A stretch of 64,000 nt of DNA from Enemella dayhoffiae (GTDB taxonomy: Bacteria > Actinomycetota > Actinomycetes > Propionibacteriales > Propionibacteriaceae), in the NCBI RefSeq assembly GCF_002250625.1, contig NZ_NMVQ01000034.1:62001-126000 (forward strand), given 5' to 3'. This document shows positions 27,189 to 36,505 of this stretch, piece by piece. Position numbers and translations under genes: made by a program. A model generated the notes under the pieces. That model saw only the letters and a list, made by a program, of their open reading frames with translations. It did no database searches and was not told the DNA's origin. The first letter of the stretch is position 1. Each line of letters begins with the position of its first letter.

Positions 27189-28381
27189 GCCTGCGGGACC
27201 TTGATGATGAGGGCGTCGCCCTGACCGCCGCCACCGCACAGGGCCGCAACCCCGGTGCCACCGCCACGGCGCTTCAGCTCGTTGGCCAGGGTGAGCACGA
27301 TCCGCGCCCCGGACATGCCGATCGGGTGCCCCAGCGCGATCGCGCCGCCGTTGACGTTGACCCGCTCGTCGACCTGCTGGTCGCTCAGGCCGAGGTCGCG
27401 GCCGCAGGACAGGCCGACCGCGGAGAACGCCTCGTTCACCTCATAGAGGTCGAACCCGGCCGGGTCCACCCCCTCCTTCTTGGCGGCCGCCATGATCGCC
27501 CGCGACGGCTGCAGCTGCAGCGAGGAGTCGGGCCCGGCGACCATGCCGTGCGCGCCGATCTCAGCCAGGATCTCGCAGCCCAGCTCCTCGGCCTTCTCCC
27601 GGCTCATCACCACGACGGCGCAGGCGCCGTCGGAGATCGGCGAGGAGGAACCGGCCGTGATGGCGCCGTCCTTGCCGAAGGCGGGCCGCAGCCGGGCCAG
27701 CCCCTCGGCGGTGGTGTCACCACGAATCCCCTCGTCGGCGTCGACCACGACGTCATCACCCTTGCGCTGCGGGATCCGGACCTCGACGATCTCCTCGGCC
27801 AACTTGTCCCTGGCGGCCGCGGCGCGCTGGTGGGAGCGGGCCCCGAAGGCGTCCATCTCTTCGCGGGTGAAGTTGAACTCCCCCTCGGCGTTGACCTTGT
27901 CGGTCAGCGCACCCATGGACTGGTCGGTGATGGCGTCCCAGAGCCCGTCGTGGGCGAGGTGGTCGCGGAGCACGGCGTCGCCATACTTGATGCCCTCGCG
28001 GGACTTGGGCAGCAGGTGCGGAGCGTTGGTCATCGACTCCATGCCGCCGGCGACCACCACCTCGCACTCGCCGGCGCGGATCAGCTGGTCGGCCAGGGCG
28101 ATGGCGTTGAGCCCGGACAGGCACACCTTGTTGATGCTCATCGCCGGCACGTCCATCGGGATGCCGGCCCTGATCGCGGCCTGGCGTGACGGCATCTGCC
28201 CCTCGCCGGCCTGCAGCACCTGGCCGAGCACCACATAGTCGACCTGTTCGGGCTTGACCCCGGCCTTCTCCAGGGCCCCGGCGATGGCGATCCCACCGAG
28301 CTCGACCCCGCTGAGCGACTTCAGCGCACCGGAGAACTTGCCCATGGGCGTACGCGCGCCCCCGACGATGACCGATCCCAT
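27185..28381 (-). CDS. Acetyl-CoA acetyltransferase (thiolase)
   Basis: 398 aa thiolase. Nucleophile Cys in [15 protein letters not shown] (about residue 88), His in [17 protein letters not shown] and second Cys in [13 protein letters not shown]. It condenses or cleaves acetoacetyl-CoA-type substrates. GGAGGA lies 9-10 nt before ATG 28381; an in-frame TTG at 28387 is a less likely start. It is coupled to meaB by a GTGA overlap and divergent from the epimerase gene, as in the mycobacterial fadA4 neighbourhood. Confidence 0.93.
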   Translation of the reverse strand: MGSVIVGGARTPMGKFSGALKSLSGVELGGIAIAGALEKAGVKPEQVDYVVLGQVLQAGEGQMPSRQAAIRAGIPMDVPAMSINKVCLSGLNAIALADQLIRAGECEVVVAGGMESMTNAPHLLPKSREGIKYGDAVLRDHLAHDGLWDAITDQSMGALTDKVNAEGEFNFTREEMDAFGARSHQRAAAARDKLAEEIVEVRIPQRKGDDVVVDADEGIRGDTTAEGLARLRPAFGKDGAITAGSSSPISDGACAVVVMSREKAEELGCEILAEIGAHGMVAGPDSSLQLQPSRAIMAAAKKEGVDPAGFDLYEVNEAFSAVGLSCGRDLGLSDQQVDERVNVNGGAIALGHPIGMSGARIVLTLANELKRRGGGTGVAALCGGGGQGDALIIKVPQA

Positions 28382-28494
28382 GCTCAACGCTCCTCCCGGG
28401 CGCCCTCGCCCGCCACCTGTAATCTTCCCGACAACTCGGATTCACCCTCCACCCTAGCGCTGTGCCGGCACGGGCTCCGTGAAAGTGTTGTGCC

Positions 28495-28938
28495 ATGGAG
28501 AAGATGACTGATCTGTTCGTCTGCATCGACCACGTCGGCCTGGCCGTCCCCGACCTGGACGAGGCGATCCGGTTCCACACCGAGACGTTCGGCTGGCGGC
28601 TGCTGCACCGTGAGACCAACGAGGAGCAGGGTGTCGAGGAGGCGATGATCGGCACCGGCGAGCAGGGCCCCGAGAACGCCCAGATCCAACTGCTCGCGCC
28701 GCTGCGGGAGGACTCGGCGATCGGCAAGTTCCTGGCCCGCTCCGGGCCTGGCCTGCAGCAGCTGGCCTATCGCGTTCGCGACCTGGATCAGGTGTCGGCG
28801 ACCCTGCGTGAGCGGGGCGTACGCCTGCTCTATGACCAACCGCGCCGCGGGACCGCGGACTCCCGGATCAACTTCGTGCACCCCAAGGACGCCGGGGGTG
28901 TCTTGCTCGAGCTGGTGGAACCGGCACGTCACGCCTGA
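28495..28938 (+). CDS. mce: Methylmalonyl-CoA epimerase
   Basis: 147 aa VOC-fold protein with FVCIDHVGLAVPDLDEA, IQLLAPL and HPKDAGGVLLELVEP, matching epimerases that invert (R)- and (S)-methylmalonyl-CoA. The metal ligands His (IDHV), Gln (QIQLL) and Glu (LLELVEP) are present. The position that is His91 in the Propionibacterium enzyme reads GLQQLAY instead of GLHHMAW, so that ligand is Gln here. I believe some actinobacterial relatives share this, so activity is still likely. No ribosome binding site is visible. Confidence 0.85.
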   Translation: MEKMTDLFVCIDHVGLAVPDLDEAIRFHTETFGWRLLHRETNEEQGVEEAMIGTGEQGPENAQIQLLAPLREDSAIGKFLARSGPGLQQLAYRVRDLDQVSATLRERGVRLLYDQPRRGTADSRINFVHPKDAGGVLLELVEPARHA

Positions 28939-29004
28939 TCCTGCTCGACCAGCCGGGTAGGGTTTTCCCCGTTGAGGTCGGCCAGCTCGCCAGGAGGAGG
29001 AATC

Positions 29005-30429
29005 GTGAGCGACGAGTCGGGACTGAGCCTGTTCGACAGCGCGGCCAGTGCGGCGGGGCACTTCCCCACCCAGATGCGGGGGTACCACCGCGAGGCCGTC
29101 GACGAATACGTGCTCAATCTTGAGGGGCAGCGGGCAAAACTGCGCGAACAGGTGGCCCAACTGCAGTCCGAGGTGCGCGAGCTCGCCAATCGCCCCGAGC
29201 CGCGTCCCGAGGACGCCGACTACACCCACCTGGGTGGGCACGCCACCGAGATCCTGCGGATCGCCCAGGTGCAGGCCAAGGAGCTGGTCGACCGCGCGCA
29301 CGGTGACGCCGAGCGGATCAAGGAGCAGGCCCGCCGGGAAGGCCAGCGCTCGCGCGAGTTGAGCGAGCGCGAGGCCGAGGATCTGCGGATGACCTCGATC
29401 GGCGAGCTGCGCACCCTGCGCGCCAACCTGGAACGTCAGGTGGGCGAACAGGTGAGCATGGCCCGGGCCGAGGGTGAAAAGCTCGTCATCGGCGCCCAGC
29501 AGCACGCCGAGGCGGTCGTCCGCGAGGCCCAGCGCAAGTCCGGGGCGATGCTGGAGGCCGCGCGCCGGGAGGCCGCCTCGATCCGCCAGACGGCCGAGCG
29601 GGAGGCCGCCCAGCAGCGAGCGGCCTCCGCCACGGAGCGGGACCAGTTGCTGGCCCGACTGGCCAGTGAGCACGAGGAGGCCAGCCAGCGTACCCAGCAG
29701 CTGCTGGCCGAGAGCACCCGTCAGCACGAGGAGGCCCAGCGCCTGCTCAGCACCGAGATCGAGCACGCCACCCGGGTCCGCACCGAGTCCCTGGCCGAGG
29801 CGGAGCGGGTACGCATCCAGGCGGCCCGCGAGGGCGACGCGCACCTGGCGGGCGTACGCCAGCGCGCGGCGGAGTTGCTGCAGAAGACCGAGCAGAAGGC
29901 GGCCTGGCGGGCCGAGGAGCTGAACCGGGAGAACGAGCGGTTGCTGCAGCGCAAGGAATCGATCCTGGCGCAGCTGAACAGCCTGTCCGCGATGGCCGGG
30001 CAGACGATGGCCGAGCCTCCCCGGCCCGACCTGCCCGACGTCGACCAGCCCCCGGTGCAGACCCCGACCCAGCCTCCGGGCGGCACCTCGGGCGTACCCC
30101 GTTCGGCCCAGTCGCCGACCGCGCCGCCCCGGCAGAACCAGCCCCGACCGCAGCAGAATCGACCGCAGCAGAACCAGCCACCGCAGAATCAGCAGAACCG
30201 GCCCGGCGCAGGCGGTCAGCAGCCTGCGTCAGGACGTGAGGGGCAGGCGCCGGCCCAGCAGCGGTCCGCGGGCCAGGCACCAAAACCTGCCCAGACAGCG
30301 AATTCGCCCAAGGCGTCGAAGCCGGGGCAGGCCAGCCCCTCCGGGCCGGCTGCGCAGCCCGGAACCGGTCAGAAACCGGGCCCTCAGGGGCGTACCGGCC
30401 CAGGACCGGCCGACAACGGGCGTCGATGA
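29005..30429 (+). CDS. DivIVA-like long coiled-coil protein
   Basis: 474 aa. GTG 29005 is fixed by AGGAGGAGG 4 nt upstream. The first 60 residues have the DivIVA N-terminal pattern (FPTQMRGYHREAVDEYVLNL). Residues about 60-330 are a nearly unbroken coiled coil rich in Ala, Glu, Arg and Gln, and the last 130 residues are Pro/Gln/Asn-rich and disordered. This layout resembles actinobacterial polar or cytoskeletal proteins such as Scy/FilP or Wag31 relatives. A role in polar growth or division is inferred from architecture alone. It is coupled to the next gene by ATGA. Confidence 0.8.
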   Translation: MSDESGLSLFDSAASAAGHFPTQMRGYHREAVDEYVLNLEGQRAKLREQVAQLQSEVRELANRPEPRPEDADYTHLGGHATEILRIAQVQAKELVDRAHGDAERIKEQARREGQRSRELSEREAEDLRMTSIGELRTLRANLERQVGEQVSMARAEGEKLVIGAQQHAEAVVREAQRKSGAMLEAARREAASIRQTAEREAAQQRAASATERDQLLARLASEHEEASQRTQQLLAESTRQHEEAQRLLSTEIEHATRVRTESLAEAERVRIQAAREGDAHLAGVRQRAAELLQKTEQKAAWRAEELNRENERLLQRKESILAQLNSLSAMAGQTMAEPPRPDLPDVDQPPVQTPTQPPGGTSGVPRSAQSPTAPPRQNQPRPQQNRPQQNQPPQNQQNRPGAGGQQPASGREGQAPAQQRSAGQAPKPAQTANSPKASKPGQASPSGPAAQPGTGQKPGPQGRTGPGPADNGRR

Positions 30430-31661
30430 CCGACCAACCCGCTGATCCGGCGCCGCCGCCGGAAACCTCGACACCGGAGCCGACCGGTCAGCACGGCCGC
30501 CGCGGCTGGATCCTTCGGCTGACCCGAAGGGCCCGCTCCGCGGTGGAGGGGCCGCGTCGCCCCGAGCCCGAACCGGCCACGGAACCGCCCCCGCTGGTGC
30601 CGATGGAGGAGACCGACCGCGGCTTCCGGCTGGCTCGGATGTCCCCGTTCGCGATCGGCTTCTTCGGCACCCTGGGCGCACTGGTCGCGGTGGCCCTGGC
30701 CAACATGCTCGGGCAGGTCCAGTCGATCCTGGTGCTGGTGCTGGTCTCGCTCTATCTCGCGCTGGGTCTCAACCCGGTGGTCGAGCTGATGAACCGCCGC
30801 GGACTGCGGCGCGGGATCGGCGTGTTCGTGGTCGCCCTCTTCGCCCTCGGTGGGATCGTCCTGATCGGCATCGCCGTGCTCCCGGTGTTCACCGAGCAGG
30901 TGACCCAGTTGGCCACCAACGCCCCGGCGTACCTGCGCGGACTGCGCGAGAACCAGCAGATCAACACGCTCGACCAGCGCTTCGGTGTGATCGACAAGGT
31001 GACCAAGTTCCTGTCCGGGGAGAACCTGGTCAACAACGTGCTCGGCGGGCTGCTGGGCGCGGGCAAGGTGGTCGCGAACGCGGTGTTCTCGATCGTGGTG
31101 ACCCTGGTGCTGACGCTGTACTTCCTGGCCTCCCTGCCGTCGATCAAGGACACCATCTATCGGCTCGCGCCGGCCTCGCAACGGCCCCGGGTGCGCTATC
31201 TGGCCGATGAGATGTTCCGCCGGATCGGCGGCTATCTGAGCGGCATGTTCGTGGTGGTGCTGTGCTCGGGCACCTGCGCGTTCATCTTCATGAACATCCT
31301 CGGACTGGGGAAGTACGCCCTGGCCCTTGCCGTGCTGACCGCGCTGTTCGCGTTCATCCCGCTGATCGGTACCAACATCTCGATGATCCTGGTCGCGCTG
31401 GTCGCATTCTCCGTGCTCGGCCCGGTCCAGGCGCTGGTCACGATCGGCTACTATCTGCTCTATCAGCAGCTGGAGGCCTATTTCATCCAGCCGCGGGTGA
31501 TGAAGCGCTCGGTCGACGTGCCGGGCGCCGTGGTGATCGTCGTGGCGCTGGCCGGTGGTGTGCTGCTCGGCATCGTCGGCGCCCTGATCGCCATCCCCAC
31601 CGCGGCCGCGCTGCTGCTGCTCTATCGCGAGGTCCTGCTCCCCCGCCTCGACCGTAGTTAG
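30426..31661 (+). CDS. AI-2E family transporter
   Basis: 411 aa. A charged, proline-rich first 65 residues precede seven to eight membrane segments, with the family features GLNPVVELMNRRG, the soluble loop after TEQVTQLATNAP, and IPLIGTNISMILVALVA. Members include putative autoinducer exporters and sodium/proton antiporters; the substrate cannot be told from sequence. The ATG overlaps the coiled-coil gene stop. Confidence 0.88.
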   Translation: MTDQPADPAPPPETSTPEPTGQHGRRGWILRLTRRARSAVEGPRRPEPEPATEPPPLVPMEETDRGFRLARMSPFAIGFFGTLGALVAVALANMLGQVQSILVLVLVSLYLALGLNPVVELMNRRGLRRGIGVFVVALFALGGIVLIGIAVLPVFTEQVTQLATNAPAYLRGLRENQQINTLDQRFGVIDKVTKFLSGENLVNNVLGGLLGAGKVVANAVFSIVVTLVLTLYFLASLPSIKDTIYRLAPASQRPRVRYLADEMFRRIGGYLSGMFVVVLCSGTCAFIFMNILGLGKYALALAVLTALFAFIPLIGTNISMILVALVAFSVLGPVQALVTIGYYLLYQQLEAYFIQPRVMKRSVDVPGAVVIVVALAGGVLLGIVGALIAIPTAAALLLLYREVLLPRLDRS

Positions 31662-31687
31662 TCAGACCAGCACGCGGAGGGCACCCA

Positions 31688-32398
31688 CTAGAACAATCGA
31701 TCTTCGGCGTCGTCCATACCGCGCAGGGCGTCGTAGTCGACGGTGACGCAGTCGATCCCCCGGTCGGCGGCCAGCACCTTGGCCTGCGGCTTGATCTGCT
31801 GGGCGGCGAAGATTCCGCGAACCCTGCCCAGCAACGGATCGCGGTTGAGCAGCTCAAGATAACGGGTGAGCTGTTCCACCCCGTCGATCTCGCCGCGCCG
31901 CTTCACCTCCACGGCCACGTGCGCACCGTCGGCGTCGCGATACATCAGATCCACCGGACCGATCGCGGTCGGGAACTCCCGGCGTACCAGCTGCCAGCCC
32001 GCACCGAAGGTGCCCGGCTGTTCGGCCAGCAACTCCTGCAGGTGCGCCTCCACCCCGTCCTTCTGCAGCCCAGGGTCGACGCCGAGCTCGTGGGTGGAGT
32101 CGTGCAGCACCTCGAACAGCGAGATCTGCAGGGTGTCCCCGTCCTTGCCGGTCACCTCCCAGACCTCGGTGACCTGGTCGTCCAGCTCGGCGGTGACCGC
32201 GGCCTCGTCGACCTCGGGCTCACGCACCCTCAGCGTGCACGGCGGACTCATCCAGTTCAGCGGCTTGTATGCCCGGTCGTCGGCGTGGATGGACACCGAG
32301 CCGTCGGCCTTGACCAGGATCAACCGCTTCGCCGGCGGCAGGTGGGCGGTGAGCCGACCGGCATAGTCGACCTGACAACGGGCAATCACGAGGCGCAC
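31688..32398 (-). CDS. nucS: Mismatch-specific endonuclease NucS (EndoMS)
   Basis: 236 aa. NucS cuts both strands at mismatched bases and is the basis of the MutS/MutL-independent mismatch repair of actinobacteria. The N-terminal domain starts [16 protein letters not shown] and includes [14 protein letters not shown]; the C-terminal nuclease domain has [15 protein letters not shown] and [20 protein letters not shown] with the Asp/Glu/Lys catalytic set. The end AEDRLF is a likely sliding-clamp-binding tail, as in M. tuberculosis. GTG 32398 is 6 nt after a TACCGT box, so the frame extension to 32425 is rejected. Confidence 0.95.
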   Translation of the reverse strand: MRLVIARCQVDYAGRLTAHLPPAKRLILVKADGSVSIHADDRAYKPLNWMSPPCTLRVREPEVDEAAVTAELDDQVTEVWEVTGKDGDTLQISLFEVLHDSTHELGVDPGLQKDGVEAHLQELLAEQPGTFGAGWQLVRREFPTAIGPVDLMYRDADGAHVAVEVKRRGEIDGVEQLTRYLELLNRDPLLGRVRGIFAAQQIKPQAKVLAADRGIDCVTVDYDALRGMDDAEDRLF

Positions 32399-32404
32399 CG
32401 GGCC

Positions 32405-32410
32405 ACGGTA
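32405..32410 (-). promoter_or_regulatory. -10 box of nucS (leaderless)
   Basis: TACCGT on the minus strand, 6 nt before the GTG start. Confidence 0.5.
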
Positions 32411-32434
32411 CCGGAGACGGCGCATCCGGCGAGT

Positions 32435-33076
32435 TCAGTTGCTGGAGGGGTTGCGATCCGCGGCGAAAGGCACGCTTGCGGTACGCCCCAGCAGCACCGT
32501 CTCCTGGCGCACCCGGCGGCGCAACCGGTCCAATCGGGCGACCGGGTCCGGCTCGGCCAGCGCGGCCAGGGAGTCGGCGAGCTCGAGCGGCCCCTGCGCC
32601 ACCACCAGCCAACCGAGCTGCTCGGGGTCTGTCGGCAGCGCGCCCAGCTCTCCCCCGCGTTGCCGGGCGTACGCCTGGAGGGCCGCAACGAGACCGGCAC
32701 CGGACTCGGCGAGCCGCTGGTCCGTCGCCTCGGTCAGTCCGACCGGCTCCACCTCGGCGGTCAGGTAGGGGTGCTCGCTCTCCAGCACCTCCCGGACGCG
32801 GAACGGCCAGCGTCCGACGGCCTGCAGCAGGATTCGACCCTCGGCCTCGCGCAGGGTGGTGACCCGCACCGCACAGCCGACCTCGGCGATGGAGTGCAGG
32901 TTCTGTTCTCCCACCTCGTGCCCGGAGCGGATGGTGACCACCCCGAACTCCCGCTCGGACTCCGGCCGCCGCAGCAGGTCGGCGACCAGCTCGCGGTAGC
33001 GCGGCTCGAACACCTGCAGGTTGAGCACCATTCCGGGCACCTGCACGGTGCCGAGCGGGAAGAGCGGGATCTGCAT
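32435..33076 (-). CDS. Lon N-terminal-domain protein (LON substrate-binding domain only)
   Basis: 213 aa that match only the N-terminal substrate-binding domain of Lon protease: IPLFPLGTVQVPGMVLNLQV at the start, then FEPRYRELVADLL. There is no ATPase or protease domain. Such stand-alone proteins are common, with unknown role. ATG 33076 lies 6 nt after a TATCGT hexamer. It is upstream of nucS on the same strand, with a 36-bp gap that holds the nucS promoter. Confidence 0.88.
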   Translation of the reverse strand: MQIPLFPLGTVQVPGMVLNLQVFEPRYRELVADLLRRPESEREFGVVTIRSGHEVGEQNLHSIAEVGCAVRVTTLREAEGRILLQAVGRWPFRVREVLESEHPYLTAEVEPVGLTEATDQRLAESGAGLVAALQAYARQRGGELGALPTDPEQLGWLVVAQGPLELADSLAALAEPDPVARLDRLRRRVRQETVLLGRTASVPFAADRNPSSN

Positions 33077-33082
33077 GGGTCC

Positions 33083-33088
33083 ACGATA
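33083..33088 (-). promoter_or_regulatory. -10 box of the LON-domain gene (leaderless)
   Basis: TATCGT on the minus strand, 6 nt before the ATG. Confidence 0.55.
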
Positions 33089-33139
33089 GGACCGCACGGA
33101 AGCAGTGGTCCCGCGCACCGGGGGTACGCGGGACCGCTG

Positions 33140-33158
33140 GGCTTCGACAGGCTCAGCC
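33140..33158. repeat. Single 19-bp REP-like repeat
   Basis: GGCTTCGACAGGCTCAGCC, an exact copy of the unit found around the HNH gene, placed 9 bp after the end of the phenol hydroxylase operon, between two divergently read transcription units. Confidence 0.85.
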
Positions 33159-33167
33159 GACGTGGGG

Positions 33168-34235
33168 TCAGCGCTTGATCAGCGGGGAGCCCACCCCGCT
33201 GGCCTTGTCACCCTCGTTGAAGAAGTCCTCGTGGAAGATGTCGCGGGGGAACAGCCGCCGGCCCATCATCGACTTCAGACAGGACTCGACCATCCGCGGC
33301 GACCCGCACATGTAGCCCTGATATCCCTTCAGGTGCTCGAAATCCGCCTCCATCACCTGGTTGACGAAGCCGACCCGATAGCCGTCGGTCTCCTCGCCGG
33401 TGTCGATGCAGGGGTGGAACGTGAACTGATCGGGATACTCCTCGGCCAGCTCGCGATAGAACTCCACGTCATAGAGGTGTTCCTTGGTCTGCGCCCCGGC
33501 GTAGAGCACGATCTCGCCCTCGTACGCCTCGTTCTGCAGTGCGTGCTTGATCATCGAGGCGAATGGGGCCAGCCCGGTCCCCCCGGCGAGCATCACGATC
33601 GGCTTGTCCTCCTCCCAGGTGCGCAGCACGAACCGTCCGTAGGGGCCGGACAGCTTGACCTCGTCGCCCTCCGCGGCGCTCTTCCACAACCAGCCCTCGG
33701 TGCCAAGTCCGCCGGGGACCAGGCGCACCTGGAACTCCACGATCTTGTTCTCGGTGGGCGAGTTGGCCATCGACCAGGTGCGGTCGATGCCGCCGCTTCC
33801 GGGCACCTCGACGCGCATGTACTGCCCTGCGTTGAAGCCCAGCTCCCGGTCGAGCTCGATCTTCAGCCGTTTCACGTCGGCGGAGATGTCGGTGAGCTCG
33901 ACGATCGTCCCGGTGAAATCCTGCACCGGAAAGACTTCCAGCTCCTCGTCCACGTCGATGTCGGCCTCGAGGGTGACATCGGACTCGGGCTTGGCGCAGC
34001 AGGTGAGGGTCTTCCCTTCCAGTCGCTCGAAGTCCATCAGGGCGAAGGTGGACGCCTCGCCTTGATCGACGTCCCCGTCGAGGAGGTCCACCTTGCAGGT
34101 CGCACACGTGCCGTGCGTGCAGGAGTGTGGCAGCCACACTCCTGCACGCAGGCAGGCGTCGAGGATCGTCTGATCCTCTCGGCACTGGACCTCGCGACCG
34201 AGCGGCTCCACCCTGATGGTGTGGGTCTCGGTCAT
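33168..34235 (-). CDS. Phenol hydroxylase reductase component P5
   Basis: 355 aa. N-terminal plant-type [2Fe-2S] ferredoxin domain with CTHGTCATC (Cys-x4-Cys-x2-Cys) and a fourth Cys in LTCCAKP; then an FAD domain (RTWSMAN) and an NAD(P)H domain (LAGGTGLAPFASM, MCGSPRM). It passes electrons from NADH to the diiron hydroxylase. ATG 34235 follows the P4 gene by 4 bp. It is the last gene of the five-component operon. Relative of Pseudomonas DmpP/PhhP. Confidence 0.92.
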   Translation of the reverse strand: MTETHTIRVEPLGREVQCREDQTILDACLRAGVWLPHSCTHGTCATCKVDLLDGDVDQGEASTFALMDFERLEGKTLTCCAKPESDVTLEADIDVDEELEVFPVQDFTGTIVELTDISADVKRLKIELDRELGFNAGQYMRVEVPGSGGIDRTWSMANSPTENKIVEFQVRLVPGGLGTEGWLWKSAAEGDEVKLSGPYGRFVLRTWEEDKPIVMLAGGTGLAPFASMIKHALQNEAYEGEIVLYAGAQTKEHLYDVEFYRELAEEYPDQFTFHPCIDTGEETDGYRVGFVNQVMEADFEHLKGYQGYMCGSPRMVESCLKSMMGRRLFPRDIFHEDFFNEGDKASGVGSPLIKR

Positions 34236-34239
34236 CGGT

Positions 34240-34569
34240 TCATCCCTTCGCGAGGTCGAGCGAGACGGTGTTCTTGTGCCGGATGCCGAGCTCGGCCAGG
34301 GACTTGTCATCCTCCGGCTCGAAGTCCTCCTCGATCAGCTTCCAGACGAACGGCCCCTCCGCCTTGAAGTCCGGGTCCGCGCTGGCCCAGGGCATGACCT
34401 GGGTGTCCACGAACTCTTTCCAGGACATCGTTTGCGGCACCCGCAGGGCGACCGCGGAGGCGTAGAACATGCTGTCTCGACGAAGGACATGGACGAGCAT
34501 GTCGTCGCCGTACAACGCCTGAGCGGAACGGGAGTCGAACTCGTAGGTGCCCAATGATTTGACCGCCAT
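34240..34569 (-). CDS. Phenol hydroxylase subunit P4 (gamma)
   Basis: 109 aa. It starts MAVKSLGTYEFDSRSAQALY and carries WKEFVDTQVMPWASADPDF, matching DmpO-type gamma subunits of the (alpha-beta-gamma)2 hydroxylase. This component marks the cluster as phenol-hydroxylase type and not propane or soluble methane monooxygenase type. It starts 1 bp from the stop of the alpha subunit gene. Confidence 0.9.
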   Translation of the reverse strand: MAVKSLGTYEFDSRSAQALYGDDMLVHVLRRDSMFYASAVALRVPQTMSWKEFVDTQVMPWASADPDFKAEGPFVWKLIEEDFEPEDDKSLAELGIRHKNTVSLDLAKG

Positions 34570-34570
34570 G

Positions 34571-36178
34571 TCAGGCCTCCTTCACGGACGTGGCGAACGG
34601 TTCCTGATCCGACACGTCCTCGGTCTTTTCGGAGTCGCCGACGACGTCCTCGACCTGCGCGTGCCACTTCTGCCAGTTCTGGTGGTCCACCGAGCCGATG
34701 TACTCGCCGTTGTCGCCCTCGGTCATGCCGTACCAGTCGAGAACCTCCGGCACCGACGGCCCACCGCAGTTGCCCAGCATGATCTGGTGCACCGGCATCC
34801 AGGCCTGGATGTACTTCTCCGGCTCGCGCTCGAAGATCCACTGGCAGCCATCGGAACACAGGTTGAAGTGCTCACCCTTGTACTCGCTGCTGCGCTGGCA
34901 GATCTTGGTGGGGTCACCGTGCTCGGGGAAGAGCATGGGGACCTGGCAGACCTGGCAGAGCTGAGGCAGACCCGGGTAGAAGAACCGGTTCCCCTCGGCG
35001 GCCATCTTGGCCTGCTTGTCGTAACGCGGCCGGTACAGCTGGTCGTAGCTGTCCGGATAGGACTTCGCCAACCAGGCGGAGTGTTCAGCGTCTGGGGTGG
35101 AAGTGGTGAAGTTCGCCGCAAACGAGAACTGATACAGCGCGTTGTGGGTGGCGTGGGAAAGGTGGTCCTTCTCCCAGATCGCCTGCTCCACATGCTTCGG
35201 CGGGCGGATCCCATAGTACGCCAGATCGGGGAACAGCCCGTTCAGCATCTGCTGTTCGAAGTAGAGCTCGAAGGCCTCCTTCCAGCTCATCACCGGACGC
35301 GGAAGCATGTAGTCGAGCATCTGCGCGATGAGCGAGGTCACGCGGTAGCCGCGCCAGAACCACTTATCCACCCACTCCTGGACGATCGGCACGTTGTCCT
35401 CGTCCTGCTCCAGCAGGAACTTGATCGCCTCCAGACCGAGGGTCATGTGCCGAGACTCGTCGGACTGGGCCGAGAAGCCGAAGGTCATCGTGGGCAGGTC
35501 TCCGTTGAAGGAGGCCCCCGACATGAACGGCACGAACAGCAGGTTGGTGAGCAGGTACTCGAAGGAGAACCCGATCGCGATCAGGAACTCGAACGGTCCC
35601 GCGGACAGCGCGTCTTCGAAGTACGACTTCGGCACCGACAGGTACCACACCCGGTCGAACATCTGCGGGAAGTTGTGGAACCCGGAGTAGTACTTGTTGT
35701 AGTTCGACAGCGTGTGGATCTCGGTCTGCGCGTGCCGCAGCTCGTCGATCGACTGGCACAGCGCGGCGAAGCGGGGGCCCGGGCCGTTGAAGTGCCGGGC
35801 CAGGTAGGAGAAGTGGCGGTTCGCCGCGTACTCCAGCGGGGTCACACCGCTCAGGAACACCTTCATCGCGTTCAGGTAGTTGGCCTCGGACAGGGTGAGA
35901 TGTCCCTGTCCCTGGGCGAACCCGTCCAGCACCGAGTAGAGACGCTTGTCCTTTTCGGCCTGATAGCGGTAGTAGGCGTCGACGGTGAGCCGGAACGGGT
36001 CGTCCCACTTGGACCAGTCGTGGATCTTGATGCCCTCGTACTTGGTGTGCGGGAACATCTCGTCCTCGGAGACGTAGCTGGGGGTCCAGTCCAGGTCCCG
36101 GGTCAGTGCCGAGTAGCGCTGCTTCATCGACAGCTTCTTGGCCGGCTTGCGAGCTGGTGCTTCCTTCATATCGGTCAT
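34571..36178 (-). CDS. Phenol hydroxylase large (alpha) subunit P3, diiron oxygenase
   Basis: 535 aa. It holds the carboxylate-bridged diiron centre: Glu in TPLEYAANRHF, ExxH in DELRHAQ, Glu in FEYLLTN and ExxH in SDESRHMTLG, so all six ligands are present. The C-terminal quarter has the zinc/YHS-like segment CQVCQVPM and LCSDGCQWIF typical of DmpN. It hydroxylates phenol or similar aromatics with O2. Tyrosine is mostly TAC in this operon, unlike the glycogen and ATP genes. Confidence 0.94.
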   Translation of the reverse strand: MTDMKEAPARKPAKKLSMKQRYSALTRDLDWTPSYVSEDEMFPHTKYEGIKIHDWSKWDDPFRLTVDAYYRYQAEKDKRLYSVLDGFAQGQGHLTLSEANYLNAMKVFLSGVTPLEYAANRHFSYLARHFNGPGPRFAALCQSIDELRHAQTEIHTLSNYNKYYSGFHNFPQMFDRVWYLSVPKSYFEDALSAGPFEFLIAIGFSFEYLLTNLLFVPFMSGASFNGDLPTMTFGFSAQSDESRHMTLGLEAIKFLLEQDEDNVPIVQEWVDKWFWRGYRVTSLIAQMLDYMLPRPVMSWKEAFELYFEQQMLNGLFPDLAYYGIRPPKHVEQAIWEKDHLSHATHNALYQFSFAANFTTSTPDAEHSAWLAKSYPDSYDQLYRPRYDKQAKMAAEGNRFFYPGLPQLCQVCQVPMLFPEHGDPTKICQRSSEYKGEHFNLCSDGCQWIFEREPEKYIQAWMPVHQIMLGNCGGPSVPEVLDWYGMTEGDNGEYIGSVDHQNWQKWHAQVEDVVGDSEKTEDVSDQEPFATSVKEA

Positions 36179-36180
36179 GA

Positions 36181-36504
36181 TCAGTACTCCTCATCCTCGT
36201 CGTCGTCCTCGACCGGCCGGCCCCAGGAGATGACGATCCGATCCTCATCCCACTCGCTGATGTTGCCGGCCAGGCTCACGATGGCCATTTGAAATGCGTG
36301 TGTCTCCCAGGTCCGCCCGAGGCGCTCCTCCACGGAGGCCCGGTTGATCTCCAGGTATCCCGGCGCCCGCAGTTTGACCAGTCCCGGGATGTGTTGTGCG
36401 ATGCACTGATCGTTGTCGGCCTCGATGGCCTCGATCACCGCGCGGTTCTCCTCGTTCTCCTGCAGATCCACGCTGACAATGCGCTCGGAGGCATCCACCG
36501 CCAT
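36181..36504 (-). CDS. Phenol hydroxylase effector/coupling protein P2
   Basis: 107 aa DmpM-like protein. It has no cofactor motif; it binds the hydroxylase and tunes its turnover. It contains AHQ-type core segments such as AVIEAIEADN, LVKLRAPGYLEINRASVEE and ends in an acidic tail. ATG 36504 is 1 bp from the stop of the beta subunit gene; the longer frame from 36591 lies within that gene. Confidence 0.88.
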   Translation of the reverse strand: MAVDASERIVSVDLQENEENRAVIEAIEADNDQCIAQHIPGLVKLRAPGYLEINRASVEERLGRTWETHAFQMAIVSLAGNISEWDEDRIVISWGRPVEDDDEDEEY

Positions 36505-36505
36505 C

